The position numbers and the translations under genes are program-made. Shown here piece by piece: positions 10,890-22,900 of a stretch of 64,000 nt of DNA. The stretch covers positions 3,282,523-3,346,522 of the forward strand of contig NC_047083.1 of assembly GCF_902459465.1 (NCBI RefSeq), in the 5' to 3' direction. The stretch comes from Asterias rubens (Eukaryota; Echinodermata; Asteroidea; Forcipulatida; Asteriidae). Below the pieces are notes generated by a model, which ran no database searches, was not told where the DNA came from, and saw only the letters and a program-made list of their open reading frames with translations. Every line of letters begins with the position of its first letter. The first letter of the stretch is position 1.

Positions 10890-11593
10890 CCATTCGTAGG
10901 TCTTTTAAAGCATGTTTGAACGTAACGCATCGCATGACTAGGTTTCAAAAATAATTTTTCATAATAGCTGTATTATTGATGAATAATATTACGGTTCAAT
11001 AACGTACACATGCGGGCCAGGGAGGTTTATTCGAAGCACTTTAGTGTCGCCATCCTTTAAAGTATAACACGATCCTGTCTATGTGGTGTGCGGTAGGACT
11101 AGTATGCAGAGCTGAACAATAGTCGCAGACAGAGTTAACATATTGTGCGCTCAGCCATTTCACATGAAATAAAAAGCTAGTGATTATTAATTGTGACCCG
11201 CTACGTGAAAATGAGTCAGATGTTGACAATTTCAAGAATTTAGTTGTCTGCATGGCTGGAAAGAACACACCAGCAGCAGTAATTTGGTATAATATGTCTA
11301 ATAAATAAATAAATAAATAAGTAAATAAATACCGACGATGAAGGTTTTTCTCATATCTGTTCGTAGAACTTCTAAAGCAAAAAACAATTGAAGGGTACAC
11401 ACAATGTATATTCCTTTTGTCAGAGTAATTGATATTTATTGATCAGCCTCTTACATAGTTTGGTCTTCGTTATTCGTGTACGGGTTTAAAAGTTTCACCG
11501 ATGAAATTTGAACATGATCTGCTTTGGTAGTCCTTGGATTTGAACCGATGCGGCAAAAGCCGTTTGAGCAGCCACCATGGACTCTACTAGGGA
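10890..11593. other. POFUT1-like 5' flank
   Basis: No exon recognised. Contains an AATA-repeat run at 11296-11330. A promoter for the minus-strand gene is expected here but no motif could be assigned. Confidence -1.
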
Positions 11594-11960
11594 ATTAAAG
11601 ACATTGGACACTATTGTCAAAGACCAGTCTTCTCACATATGCATGAAATAACAAACCTGTGGAAATTTGAGCTCAATCGGTCGTCGAAGTTGCGAGATAA
11701 TAATGAAAGAAAAAAACACCCTTGTCACACGAAGTTGTGTGCTTTCTGATGCTTGATTTCGAGACCTCAAATTCTAAACTTGAGGTCTCGAAATCAAATT
11801 CGTGGAAAGTTACTTCTTTCTCGAAAACTAACTCACTTCAGAGGGAGCCGTTTCTCACAATGTTTTATACCATCAACCTCATCCCATTACTCGTTACCAA
11901 GAAAGGTTTTATGCTAATAATTATTTTGAGTAATTACCAATAGTGTCCACTGCCTTTAAC
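11594..11960 (+). mobile_element. MITE-A, complete copy
   Basis: TTAAAGACATTGGACAC at the left and CCACTGCCTTTAA at the right. Confidence -1.
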
Positions 11961-12342
11961 CTTGTTTTGTGGCGAACTTGCATTAACACTAAATGGGGGA
12001 AAACAAAATATCATCGATACTAATTATGTCACTACAGTAATGGGTGTTGTTGTGGTTTTTGTCCAGACAGTATTTTTCAAAGTTGTTAACTGTAAAAGGT
12101 CTGTCATTGGTACACGTGTGGGAAAATCTTAACTGGTTAGGAACAGTTATATTTAACACAGGTCTATGTGAGATGTCTCCACACAGTACCGTACGTGCAA
12201 TATTGTGTTTTTGTCCCAGACAGTTTTTGTATGTGGATTTGATGCATGACTTGATTCGTTTAGCGGTGATGACGTCATTTATTGACAGTTGCGTAGGGAC
12301 TCCAAGACCTTCGCATGGATGATTTCCTAGCCTCGCTACCAG

Positions 12343-12584
12343 TAGACTTGTGGACAAGTCGTTAATGGTCCCACGCGGTGAAATAGTCGAGTTGTGGCGG
12401 TACTCTCGCGAGGTCACTGCTCTGGCGCAAACTTCTGGTTGCCAGACTTCTACTCTCCATGGGACCGTAGTCGTGGGAGCAAAAGTCTCGCGGGGCAAGC
12501 AGTCTCGCGAGAACACCACGGGAATCGCGGAGATTCGGAACGCTATCACCGCGACAGACATTTAACGACTTGTCTGGAAGTCTA
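12343..12584. mobile_element. MU-1, copy 2
   Basis: 242 bp with typical ends. Left flank CGCTACCAG and right flank CGCTAC.TAC.CAG are a near-exact target duplication with 3 bp added on the right. Confidence -1.
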
Positions 12585-12611
12585 CGCTACTACCAGGGGC
12601 CGCGGCCGTAT

Positions 12612-13032
12612 CGCCTGTCTCGCATGCAATTATGTCCTCTATATGCAATACTATCCGGAGGACATTATTGCATATTCAATTATGTCCGCCGGACGGTTTT
12701 GCATAGGCAATCGTGTCCGCCCGGACGCTGCTGTATAATGCAATTGTGTCCGCCCGGACACATTTGCATATGCAGTTGTGTCCGCCCCGTGCAAAACCGT
12801 CCTTGCAATAAACTAAACGCCCTTATTCGACGAAACACGTTCGCCATTTTTTTACAAACTATAAGTGCATGTCATGAATGACATTGGAAATGTTCGGCCG
12901 TTTGGGTATTCGCTGCAATCATAAAAAAAAACGTGAATATACGCGCGCTAGCCCCGGATACGATTGCATATGCAAAAGTGTTCCGGAGCGGACAGTATTG
13001 CATGGCGGACACAATTGCACCTAACACCCGCT
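12612..13032. repeat. GTCCG/CGGAC-rich cluster of short inverted units
   Basis: Repeats of GCAATTGTGTCCGCCCGGAC and GCATATGCA variants at 12612-12800, mirrored at 12955-13032 (TTGCATGGCGGACACAATTG). Possibly the sub-terminal ends of one element. Open frames inside are spurious. Confidence -1.
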
Positions 13033-13810
13033 AGCTTGTGTAAGTCTATTCTTGGTTAAATTTCCAGCTCCCACTGCCAGACATAATTATGTGACAAAAT
13101 AGGTTTGCATAATGTATTCGCTGTTCTATACTTTTCATAAATCATGGAATTTCGACCAAAATTGAAACTAGACATATCATGGAAAAGTGGAGGAGGGTGG
13201 AGATGGCATGTCTTCGCCCAAATGTTCAAACAATCACAATGGTGCTATTTCGAACATGTTCATGTCACAGTAACCAAATTCAAAGAAAAGAAAAAGAGTG
13301 GCGTCTGTCAAGTTATCACTTCACGTATTAGAAGAGTAACCATCACTTATAAAAAAAAAAATAATAATAATAATAATAAAAAAAAAAAAAAAAAACAGAA
13401 ACAAAAATTGTTTATACATGTGTACTCTTTATTATATTACCCAGTAAAACTCAAATTATTATGTAAATAATTGCAAATATATATTGTTTGATAAAAGCTC
13501 TGACTGAGCCAATAAATTAAGCGAATACCCAGCTAGCTTTAATTTAAAGACATGTGGTCCATCCCCAGTGATCCGTGGTCTGAATTTCAGAATACAGATT
13601 AGAATAGAATAGCATTTGTTTATAACCTCAATTAGAAATAGTTGGATTAAAATACACCTGAAGACAACAATACAATCAAACAACTACTGGAGTAAACACA
13701 AAAAGTATTAAAAAAAAACACCAACAATGTAAACGATTATTATGATTTCCAAACAAAGCGCATGCTGCGGTAACCAAAAAAAATGCATTATATAATGGCA
13801 CTGTATGTAC
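13033..13810. other. AT-rich non-coding stretch
   Basis: Includes a TAA/A-run at 13355-13395. A 108-codon frame from 13144 has no recognised domain and ends in simple sequence; not called. Confidence -1.
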
Positions 13811-14166
13811 ACGTATGGTAATTGTCAACGACCAGTGTTCTCACTTGGTGTATCCCATCCTAAGCATAACATAACAAGTCTGTGAAAATTTGGGCTCAAT
13901 TGATCATCGAAGTTGCGAGAAAACGATGGAAGAAAAAACACCCTTGTTGGACGAATTTCAGTGCTTTCAGACGGGAGTTGAGACTTCTAGCTAGAAGTCT
14001 TTTATTATTTTAGTGAGAGTTACCTCTTTCGCGGAAACAATACTTCAGAGGGAGTCGTTTCCCACAATGTTTTATACTATCAACAGCTCTCCAATGCTCG
14101 TTACCAAGTCAGTTTTTAAGTTAATATTTGTTTTGAGTAAGACCAAACGTGTACCTTCCCTTTAAC
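13811..14166 (+). mobile_element. MITE-A2 (family definition)
   Basis: Sister of MITE-A. Right end reads CGTGTACCTTCCCTTTAA; its central hairpin is GACTTCTAGCTAGAAGTC in place of the MITE-A one. Complete copy at 20852-21226, another at 53130-53442. Confidence -1.
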
Positions 14167-14337
14167 AGGGGGGGGGGTCGGTGTGGTGCTGCAGACCCCC
14201 CCCCCCCCCCCCCGGAGAATCAGTCCCCTAATAAATGGCGAACCGTGTACAAACTACTTATGATAGCGCCCTCCCTTGAAACATCATCCTTCGTCCCATG
14301 TTAATTTTCCATACTAACAGAATCTCCGGCAACGCAA

Positions 14338-14696
14338 ATTATTGTCAAAGACCAGTCTTCTCAGTTATCAACATATGGATAAAATAACAAACCTGTGAAA
14401 ATTTGAGCTCATATTGGTCGTCAAAACTGCGAGATAATAATGAAAGAAAAAACACAATTGTCACACGAAGTTGTGTGCTTTCAGATGCTTGATTTCGAGA
14501 GCCAAAGTTCTAAATCTGAGGTCTCGAAATCAAATTCCTGGAAAATTACTTCTTTCTCGACAATACTATGTCACTTCAGAGGGAGCTGTTTCTCACAATG
14601 TTTTATACCACCAACCTCTCCCCGTTACTCGTCACCAAATAAGGCTTTATGCTAATAATTATTTAAGTAAAACCAACTGGTCCACTGCCTTTAAGC
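14338..14696 (+). mobile_element. MITE-A, left end lost
   Basis: Begins ATTGTCAAAGACCAGTC and ends CCACTGCCTTTAA. Lies 70 bp from unit A exon 5. Confidence -1.
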
Positions 14697-15127
14697 AATA
14701 CTAAACTGGAGTTAATATGATGAATCAAACCGTTCCCAAAACATACAGTCAACTTTGGAAATGTTCAGAGACGTTTGTCACCAAAAAGCTTTTCTCGAAG
14801 AACACGCATGCGTGAATAAGCCTCGTCCCAGTCGATGTAAGCACCTTCAAGATGCCGACTGCCAACTTTTGTTACTGTAAAGGCACTTCTACCATGTAGG
14901 ACACGACTGTTGTGGAAAGTGACAATCTCACCTGTTAAAAAGAGTTTTACATACAATCAGAACGGGGCATTTTCAGACGCTAGGTAGCAGCAAACTCACC
15001 CGATGTGCGTATGCTCCGATAGTAAACACATGCACTTCTCGAAACCACCGATTAGAATATGGGTTTCATTAGCTATTTTTGGAACGTGCACTTTCCTTTA
15101 CGGGCTCCCCACAGATTAAAGTATGAC

Positions 15128-15408
15128 TAGTTAATACTTCCTGCAAATGCGAATGCAAAACGAATTTTGACGTCACAACATAATCGCGACGAATTTAACT
15201 CCAAACAGTTAACAAGTAATGTGCTCAACCCCTGCGAAACATTCGCTGTGAATCATCTTAAAAGTCATCAGTCGATTGCACACAGCAGGCGGACACAGAC
15301 TGTTCACATTCTCTCATGTCTCTCCTGTTCTCTCCTGTGCTATTCTCCGAATAACAGCCAAGTGACGTCAAAAATCGCATCGCATTCGGCATCGCAGGAG
15401 TAATGAAC
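15128..15408. mobile_element. R20 inverted MITE, copy 1
   Basis: AATACTTCCTGCAAATGCGA at the left and ATCGCATTCGGCATCGCAGG at the right. A compact copy lies at 41650-41835. Confidence -1.
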
Positions 15409-15410
15409 CG

Positions 15411-15897
15411 GTGTGGCGGTTTCAACTTTCCGCTGTGGGCAGTTTTCCGAATGACCAAATGCGGTAGCATTACGTCATGCAATGCCTGCGCACAGCAAGC
15501 GAAAGTAGTCCATTTTTAGTGCCGTATTGAGTCATCCGTTACCCTCCGGTAGCTGTCATGGCGGCGTCCACGAGTCGAGTACAACTAGCGGCAAACGCGT
15601 GGATCGTCGGAGTTGTTTTGTATGCAAGCAGAGTGTGACCTGCCTAAAGTTGTACCCATGAATAAGATGGGGCAAGAGATTATGTGACTACACAGAAAAG
15701 AATTGTAATATGAACAATGTGGGGTCACTGCTGAGAGAACAACAGTAATCGCCAGGGTATTCGCGGCGGTATCTGACAAGTCAACCGGAAAACTGAACAC
15801 GCCGGAAAGCTAAAACTGTTCGAACAACGTGCTGATATGTCCGACTACGTCACCCGGAAAACAGAACACGGCGGAAGACTGAAACTGCCACACCGGG
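15411..15897 (+). repeat. dispersed repeat R11, copy 2
   Basis: Same order of blocks as 4733-5212. It ends 25 bp from unit A exon 4. Confidence -1.
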
Positions 15898-16182
15898 CTT
15901 CACTCTTTCTTGATTTACACACCTGCAACGAGCCGGTGGTGAACGAGATTTTCTGGTCGATACATGACTTGATTGAAAATCTTGATGGCGTTGTACAGCT
16001 CAGTCACCTTCTCCACCGGTAGACTCATGTAGGGCGCCCTCACTGTGTCATTGTAAGTGATGCGATCAAAGTCATCCGATTTGGTGTACCTCAAGAGAAA
16101 GATTATGAACGAATAAAACTAAAACTATTAAAATGAACAAAGATGGCGCTCTGATCGAGTCAAGACGATCATTTTAATGGAA

Positions 16183-17045
16183 CGTTACAGAATTGGTAAG
16201 AAACAAAAATCGTGAAGATCACAGATTAACATAAAACTTACACGGTCTAATGATGATGATAGTAGAAAACATCCCTTGAAATATATCTGTCTGAAATGTC
16301 ATATTGTGTTGAGAAATAAATAATCTTATTTCGTGTTTGGAGTTTATCGCTCAGTGAGCGTTTTATTCATTTTTCCTTTAACATCGATGTCATGCAAAAC
16401 ATTGTGAATCGGTTTTTCACTATTCTCTCGGGACCCAGATGGCCGATCGATCTCAAACTTCTACAGGTTTGTCTGCTTATCTGGTGGATTACATAAAGCG
16501 CATACACTGACATCTGACGTCACACTTCGAGACTCGTGAAAACGCCAGAGATTTGCCCCTAGCCCTGGCAAGGTCATTTTCAAATTTCACCTGAATTCAT
16601 ATGCGGACGACTAGGGCCAATCAAAACACAGATACAGTAGTTCCATGCACGTTTATCCAATGAAATCATTGTATCCAATGAAATCATTGTATCCAATGAC
16701 ATCACTTATTCTGAAAAGCAATTACCTGTCTTTAAAGGAACGTTACAGAATTGGTAAGAAACACAAATCGTGAAGATCACAAATTAACATTAAACTTACA
16801 CGGTCTAATGACGATGATAGTAGAAAACATCCCTTGAAATATTTCTGTCTGAAATGTCATATTTTGTTTGGAGTTTATCGCTCAGTGAGCGTTTTATTCA
16901 TTTTTCCTTTTGCATCGATGTCATGCAAATTAATGTGAATCGGTTTGGCACTATTTTCTTCGGGACCCAGATGGCGGATCGATCCCAAACTTCTACAGGT
17001 TTGTCAGCTTATATATCTGGTGGATTACATAAAGTGCTTATACAC
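16183..17045. repeat. two direct copies of a 310-bp repeat (R18) around R17
   Basis: 16183-16497 and 16738-17045 match closely (GGAACGTTACAGAATTGGTA, GTTTGGAGTTTATCGCTCAG, GGGACCCAGATGGC.GATCG). A third copy in the other orientation is at 38083-38265. Between them 16497-16722 (R17) matches the complement of 49080-49290. Confidence -1.
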
Positions 17046-17273
17046 TGCCAGCAATTGTTTTGTCAGCAAAACCAATTCTGTAATGTTCCTTTAACCTTGG
17101 GGATGCAGACGAGACCAGTCTACGGAGCGCTCAGATCATCTCCACATCAAGAATGTGACACGTCCAAACGTTGAGGCCCCCACCCCCACCCCCCCCCCCC
17201 AGTCGTGCAGTTTCTTGACAAGAACAGCATATATTATTGATACCGTTCTAAGGTCAATCTTTGTTGCAAACCC

Positions 17274-17766
17274 TTAAAGGCACTGGATGGACACTATTGG
17301 TATATTACTCAAATAATTGGTACAAACTTACTTTACTTGCGTAACGAGCAATCTTTTTGAGGTATGGCGGACACCATAGGAGGGGTGTACTGTTTGGTAT
17401 GGGTAATACACAACACGTTTGCCCAAACCTTATATTATTGTTGTAGTTGGCTTATGTGGAGCGGTTGATAGTATTAAACAAACGGCTCCCTCTAAAGTAA
17501 GTAAACGTAGTTTTTGAGGAAGAAGTAATTTTCCACTAAAAATACTATAATTGAATTAGAGACCCCAGTTGAACGCGTCTCGAATCCAAGCATTTGAAAG
17601 CACACAACTTCGTGTAACAAAGGTGCTTTTTCTTTCATTTTTTCTTGCAACTTCGAGGATCGACCAAAATGAGTCAACATTTTCACAAGTTTGTTATTTT
17701 ATGCAAGATACACCAAGTAAGAAGACTGGTCTTTGTCATTTACCAAAGGTTTCTAGTGCCTTTAAA
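17274..17766 (-). mobile_element. MITE-A, diverged with internal insertion
   Basis: CCTTAAAGGCACTGGATGGA at the left and AGTGCCTTTAAAA at the right; about 120 bp of extra sequence near 17345-17460. Confidence -1.
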
Positions 17767-18036
17767 ACGATCTGTATAAGTTGTTATCACGGGAAGATAT
17801 CAATCATGGATAAACAATCCAACAAACTGGATGAAACCAGTTTCTCTACCGATCAAACAACTCTTTGTAGTAAACATAATTTTTGGTAAACATGAGGTAG
17901 ACGGACTTTGAAGCCACTTTGTTTACGATCACATGTTGAAACTTGGAACAGGGCTTTGGGTTCAACGGTTTCATATCAATGGTACAACGAACTCTTACTA
18001 TAAACTTAACGACAGCGCTTTGGTCTTGGGGGGGGG

Positions 18037-18191
18037 TAGACTTGTGGACAAGTCGTTAAATCGGCCCCACGCGCTGAGATAGTGCTCTCGCGAGATCACT
18101 GCTCTCGCGCGAACTGATGGCTCCCCGATTTCGTTCAGTTCGCGACTATTTTAGCGGGTGGGGCCGATTTAACGACTTGTCCACAAGTCTA
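18037..18191. mobile_element. MU-1, copy 3
   Basis: 155 bp, internally deleted. Flanked by G runs (9 G at left, 14 at right), consistent with a GGGGGGGGG target duplication. Confidence -1.
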
Positions 18192-18433
18192 GGGGGGGGG
18201 GGGGGTAAGCTCATACTCACTGCGTACACAGCTTGCGGATATCAGAGTGCGCATTGTGTACTGAAAGCAATGCGTAGTCGCTCGTGCATCCGACAACAAC
18301 GAAATAATAAATGAAAAAACAGGGGCTCATACTTTCGTAGAGTTCTAAGGCACAGATAAAAGACAAGCACGGCTAACTTTATGCTTACTGGAAAAGATAA
18401 ACAGGTTTTTATTTTATTAAACAATCAAACGGT

Positions 18434-18829
18434 TAAAGACACTGGACACTATTGGTAATTGTCAAAGACCAGCCTTCACAGTTGGGTGTATCTTAACATA
18501 AATGCATAAAATAACAAACCTGTGAACATTATTGAGCTCAATCGGTCATCGAAGTTGCAAGATAATAATAAAGAAAAAAAAAAAACCCTTGTCACACGAA
18601 GTTATATGTGCGTTTAGATGGTTGATTTCGAGACCTCAAGTTCAAAATCTGAGGTCTCGAAATCAAATTCGTGGAAAATTACTTCTTTCTCAAAAACTAT
18701 GGCACTTCAAAGGGAGCCGTTTCTCACAATGTTTTATACCATCAACCTCTCCCCATTACTAGTCACCAAGAAAGGTTTTATGCTAATAATTATTTTGAGT
18801 AATTACCAATAGTGTCCATTGTCTTTAAA
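18434..18829 (+). mobile_element. MITE-A, complete copy
   Basis: TTAAAGACACTGGACAC at the left and GTCCATTGTCTTTAAA at the right. Confidence -1.
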
Positions 18830-18951
18830 GATTGATGACAACTGTGGCATAATTATTTTATGAGATTAGTTATAATTATGACAAGTCTTGAGATTTAAAT
18901 TATATATTGTGATTACATGAAGTCATAAATAAGCTTGATGTTGTTATAGAC

Positions 18952-19132
18952 CTTATGCATGCATATATGGCGACATTTCAGTAGGGCGCCCTCATCTAGA
19001 GGTCAAAAGGCGGTTGTTCATTGGCCAATACTGTGCGCCGCGCGTACAAATCTGTGCGTCTCGAATGTTTCGTCACCGTTTTTCCTCTAAGATGGCGGCT
19101 GGATGACGTCAATGCATAAGGTCTATATAAAT
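18952..19132. mobile_element. R13 inverted MITE, copy 1
   Basis: TAGACCTTATGCATGCATAT and ATGCATAAGGTCTATATA form the ends; second copy at 63295-63461. Confidence -1.
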
Positions 19133-19923
19133 GTAGATACAATCAAACTAACCTGTGAAAATTTAATTTTAAAATGTTGGCGTTTTGAAGATTTTTGCCG
19201 AAATAATTATGAAGCGGTTAGGTCAAAACAGAGTAACTGATTGTACTTCTTAGTGATTATTTATAACTTCAATTATTTACCACATGCGAAACCAACCCCA
19301 AAAAATGTTAGAGACGAAGTTGTGTTGCTAGAGTAAGTAAAACAATAACGAAGCATGAAATACTGTATAATTCTTCTCAAATAATTCTAGTAATTTTTTT
19401 AAAGTTCACACGATCGTCGATATTCTATACACTTTATATAACACTTAAAATAACATTAAATTTAGGTAATGAGATATGCAATATAAGATATAAATATAGT
19501 ATATAAAATTTATTTAAAAAAATCATTATAAATATTGCAAGTGTTTACCCTGATCAAATAATGGCAAATAATTAGACTTTATGAATAAGTACATTCATTT
19601 CAATCAATCTTCAAATCAATGCTTTAAGAACCCCGCCCCAGCCTCCTCCAGCACCACCACCACTGCCTTCCAAACCAGAATACAAAAAAAAAAAAAAAAC
19701 AGTTTAAAAATAGAGGATTTGTTTACAATTGTTCAGGAATCATATTACTTATTAATAAAACGCATGGGCTTAATACCTGTACTGGGTCCAACACATAGTC
19801 TGCGTGTTAGATTGTGACTGCAATTGGGCTAAAACATAGCGTCCAGAAACCGTTTGACCGTATAGAAAATTGTTCCCTGTCGCAACTATCTAGATACAAA
19901 GAGCTCTGATTCTGCCACCATAG
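19133..19923. other. AT-rich stretch 3' of unit B
   Basis: Strongly AT-rich at 19400-19560. No repeat family or exon recognised; may include the unit B 3' UTR next to 19924. Confidence -1.
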
Positions 19924-22900
19924 TTAAAGTCTTTCGACGCTGTACAGCTTTTCCCGGAGCACACGTATACGAGATCGGACTTCGTCCCAGTCAATGTAGC
20001 CTCCTTCTAGCAATCGGCCACTTCCACTTTCAACCGTAAAAGAGTTGCGCCCATGCAACAGCCGTCTGTTGTTGAAGGTTATCACTTCACCTATAATGGA
20101 GACAAAGTGTGTGTCTTCATAATAAAAAATAATAGCCCGTTTTTATATAGCGCTTTTCACGCCCGAGCGGTGTCTCAAAGCCCTTCTGACATTATTACCC
20201 CTGGTCACTGGGCCTTAAATCATTATCAGCTCCCTGGGGAGTATACAGCCTGTGCGCAATATATGCGCTACTCGGCTAAACCAATCACAAGAACCATCTC
20301 TGCCCTCACAGGTACCCATTTACCCCTGGGTGGAGAGAAGCTATTATAGTTTAGTGTCTTACTGAGTGACACAAGTGTCACGACCGGGATTCGAACCCAC
20401 ACTCTGCTGAACAGAAGCATCAGAGCTTGAGTTCGGTGCTCTTATCCACTCGGCAACAGACCGAACTCAAGCTCTGGTATTTCTGATCAGCAGAGTGTGG
20501 GCCGGGTCTGACCTTGGGTGTGATAAAACGCTACCAAATAATCAACTACTGTTGCATGACTCTATTATTAAATCTGTGAGTCTTGAGTTTTGAAGTGCAG
20601 GAAAATATTGTAAGTTTAAAGCGCCTTGAGCATCACTGAGTGACGGATGAGCGCTATAAGAAGCCTCTCTTCATAACCGCAGTATTAAGAATTTGTATAC
20701 ACATTGTATTATACTATTCACATCTGCTGCAATTCTTTTAACATAGTTTTTCACTCACATTAATTTTTAGAGTTTAACTATTACCAACCCAAAACACACC
20801 CTTATGAGAGAGTAATAGGCGCTATAACTACCAAAAGTATACGTTGCCTTTAAAGGGAAGGTACACGTTTGGTAGTTGTCAAAGACCAGTCTTCTCACTT
20901 GGTATATCCCATCATAAGCATAACATAACAAACCTGTGAACATTTGGGCTCAATCAGTCATCGAAGTTGCGAGAAAATGATGAAAGAAAAAACACCCTTT
21001 TTGGACGAATTTGTGTGTTTTCAGATAGGAATAAAAGACTTCTAGCTAGAAGTCTTTTATTATTTTAGTGAGAAATTACCTCTTTCTCAAAAACTACAGT
21101 ACTTCAGAGGGAGTCGTTTCCCACCACCTTTTATATTAATCAACAGCTCTCCAATGCTCGTAACCAAGTCAGTGTTTAAGTTAATTTTGTTTTGAGTAAC
21201 TACCAAACGTGTACCTTCCCTTTAAAACAACTTTGGTTGATGTTGGCGCTTTATAAGTTCCCTTTGATTGATTGAAAACAACTTAAAATTTAAATGATAG
21301 TGTTCCTTACAAAAAGACCTTTACCTTCAGATAGACGATGATGGACAACATTTTCTGGGAGATAAATGATGCGGTTAAACTCTTTAATGGCCCTGTACAT
21401 GTCAGTCACTCGGTCTACCGGCATTAGCATGTATGAAGCACGTATAGGATCGTTGTAGCGCATGCATAGTTCTCCACGAAGATCAAAGCTAAGAAAGAAT
21501 ACAATAAAGACATTGGACACTTACGGTAAACAGTATTGTCCAAGGCCCACACTTCGTGTATCACAACTTATATATAAAATAACAAACCCTGTGAATATTT
21601 AGGTTCAATTGGTCATCGGAGTCGGGAGAAAATGACGGGAAAACATACCCTTGTTTCGTTTCGCCGTGTCATGACATGTGTTTAAAATAAATCCGTAATT
21701 CTCGATATCGAGAATTGATATTGTTTTAATATTTTCTCAAAAGTAAAGCATTTCATGGGATAATATTTCAAGGGAAGTCTTTCACCATTACCTTCTGTAA
21801 ACCCTATAAGTTATTTGTAAATCTGTGAACTTTTAATTTGTGTTCTGTTCAGAAAGTGTCCAATAGCTTTAAAGGGAATGATACCTTTAAAACTAACAAG
21901 CGGAAAGAAGTCGCGGAAGACTTCCGCCCAGCCACGGTAACTTATAAGGGCAGCTAAAAAGTCCAATCGGAACAGCTCCGCGCTGTAAACCTACCGCAAC
22001 CGCGCTGTAAAAACGCTATGCAAACGTTGCGGAATTTAAGTCCAGGGCCTAGCTGTAAGTAGAAAATACTGCTTACAATTTTTCATCAGCTTTTAAAGCA
22101 GAAAAGAGCAGACACCAGTCGCAAACTGTAAATGCGACATGGTAGTTTGACTGGTAACCTTATTCAGATAATCATAATGTTGTTGTGCTTAGCTATTTTT
22201 TGTGCCTAAGCAGCTCTATGACATTGGACCCAGTTCGGAACGCACGGTAGAATTACACCAAAGTCAGTTACAGTAACGTTTCGTGTGGCACTGGCAGTGG
22301 TAAAAGAAAGTCCATTGAGAACAAAACTTACTCAATGTTTGGTCGAGCAAACTTCATATGAAACGGGTACCTATCAATTGCAGCAGATCTTATATCCTTT
22401 ACACCAAAGCCAGTTACAGTAACGTTCCGTGTGGCACTGGCAGTGGTAAAAGAAAGTCCATTGAGAACAAAACTTACTCAATGTTTGGTCGAGCAAACTT
22501 CATATGAAACGGGTACCTATCAATTGCAGCAGATCTTATATCCTTTGCACCAAAGCCAGTTACAGTAACGTTCCGTGTGGCACTGGCAGTGGTAAAAGAA
22601 AGTCCATTGAGAACAAAACTTACTCAATGTTTGGTCGAGCAAACTTCATATGAAACGGGTACCTATCAATTGCAGCAGATCTTATATCCTTTACACCAAA
22701 GCCAGTTTACAGTAACGTTCCGTGTGGCACTGGCAGTGGTAAAAGAAAGTCCATTGAGAACAAGGCTTTAAACTTACTCAATGATTGGCCGAGCAAGCTT
22801 CATATGAAACGGGTACCTATCTGTTGCCGCATTCTTGTAATCGACAGGCACTGTGCTAAGCATCTTGTAGAGATCTGGATACTCCTCCTTAAGTTGCTTC

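Larger units (their letters stand above)
14765..16089 (-). pseudogene. BBOX1-like unit A: orphan exons 4 and 5
   Basis: Two exons match the last two exons of the neighbouring BBOX-like genes: 16089-15923 (starts at the TCTTGAG acceptor, ends GCAG before GTGTGT) and 14931-14765 (ends CTC TGA). Both are 167 bp, exactly the size and phase in units C and D, and the frame is open. They encode the RAPYMSLPVEKVTELYNAIK region and the terminal RVLHGRSAF / HLEGAYIDWDE block, including the C-terminal iron-ligand His. No exons 1-3 were found between 16090 and 19900, which holds repeats instead. The protein is closest to unit D. It is either a truncated gene copy or an alternative 3' end for unit B, since B exon 3 ends in the matching phase and lies upstream on the same strand. 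Confidence -1.

Noticed and set aside
12394-12738. A 114-codon plus-strand frame.
   Set aside because: It spans MU-1 and the GTCCG repeat cluster, both non-coding.
13144-13470. A 108-codon frame starting MEFRPKLKL.
   Set aside because: It ends in AAT/A simple sequence, shows no domain and has no splice partner.
16100-19900. Exons 1-3 of BBOX unit A.
   Set aside because: No block resembling the zinc site, LHxD or HCIxQ regions was found on the minus strand; the interval is filled by R18, R17, MITE-A, MU-1 and R13 copies.
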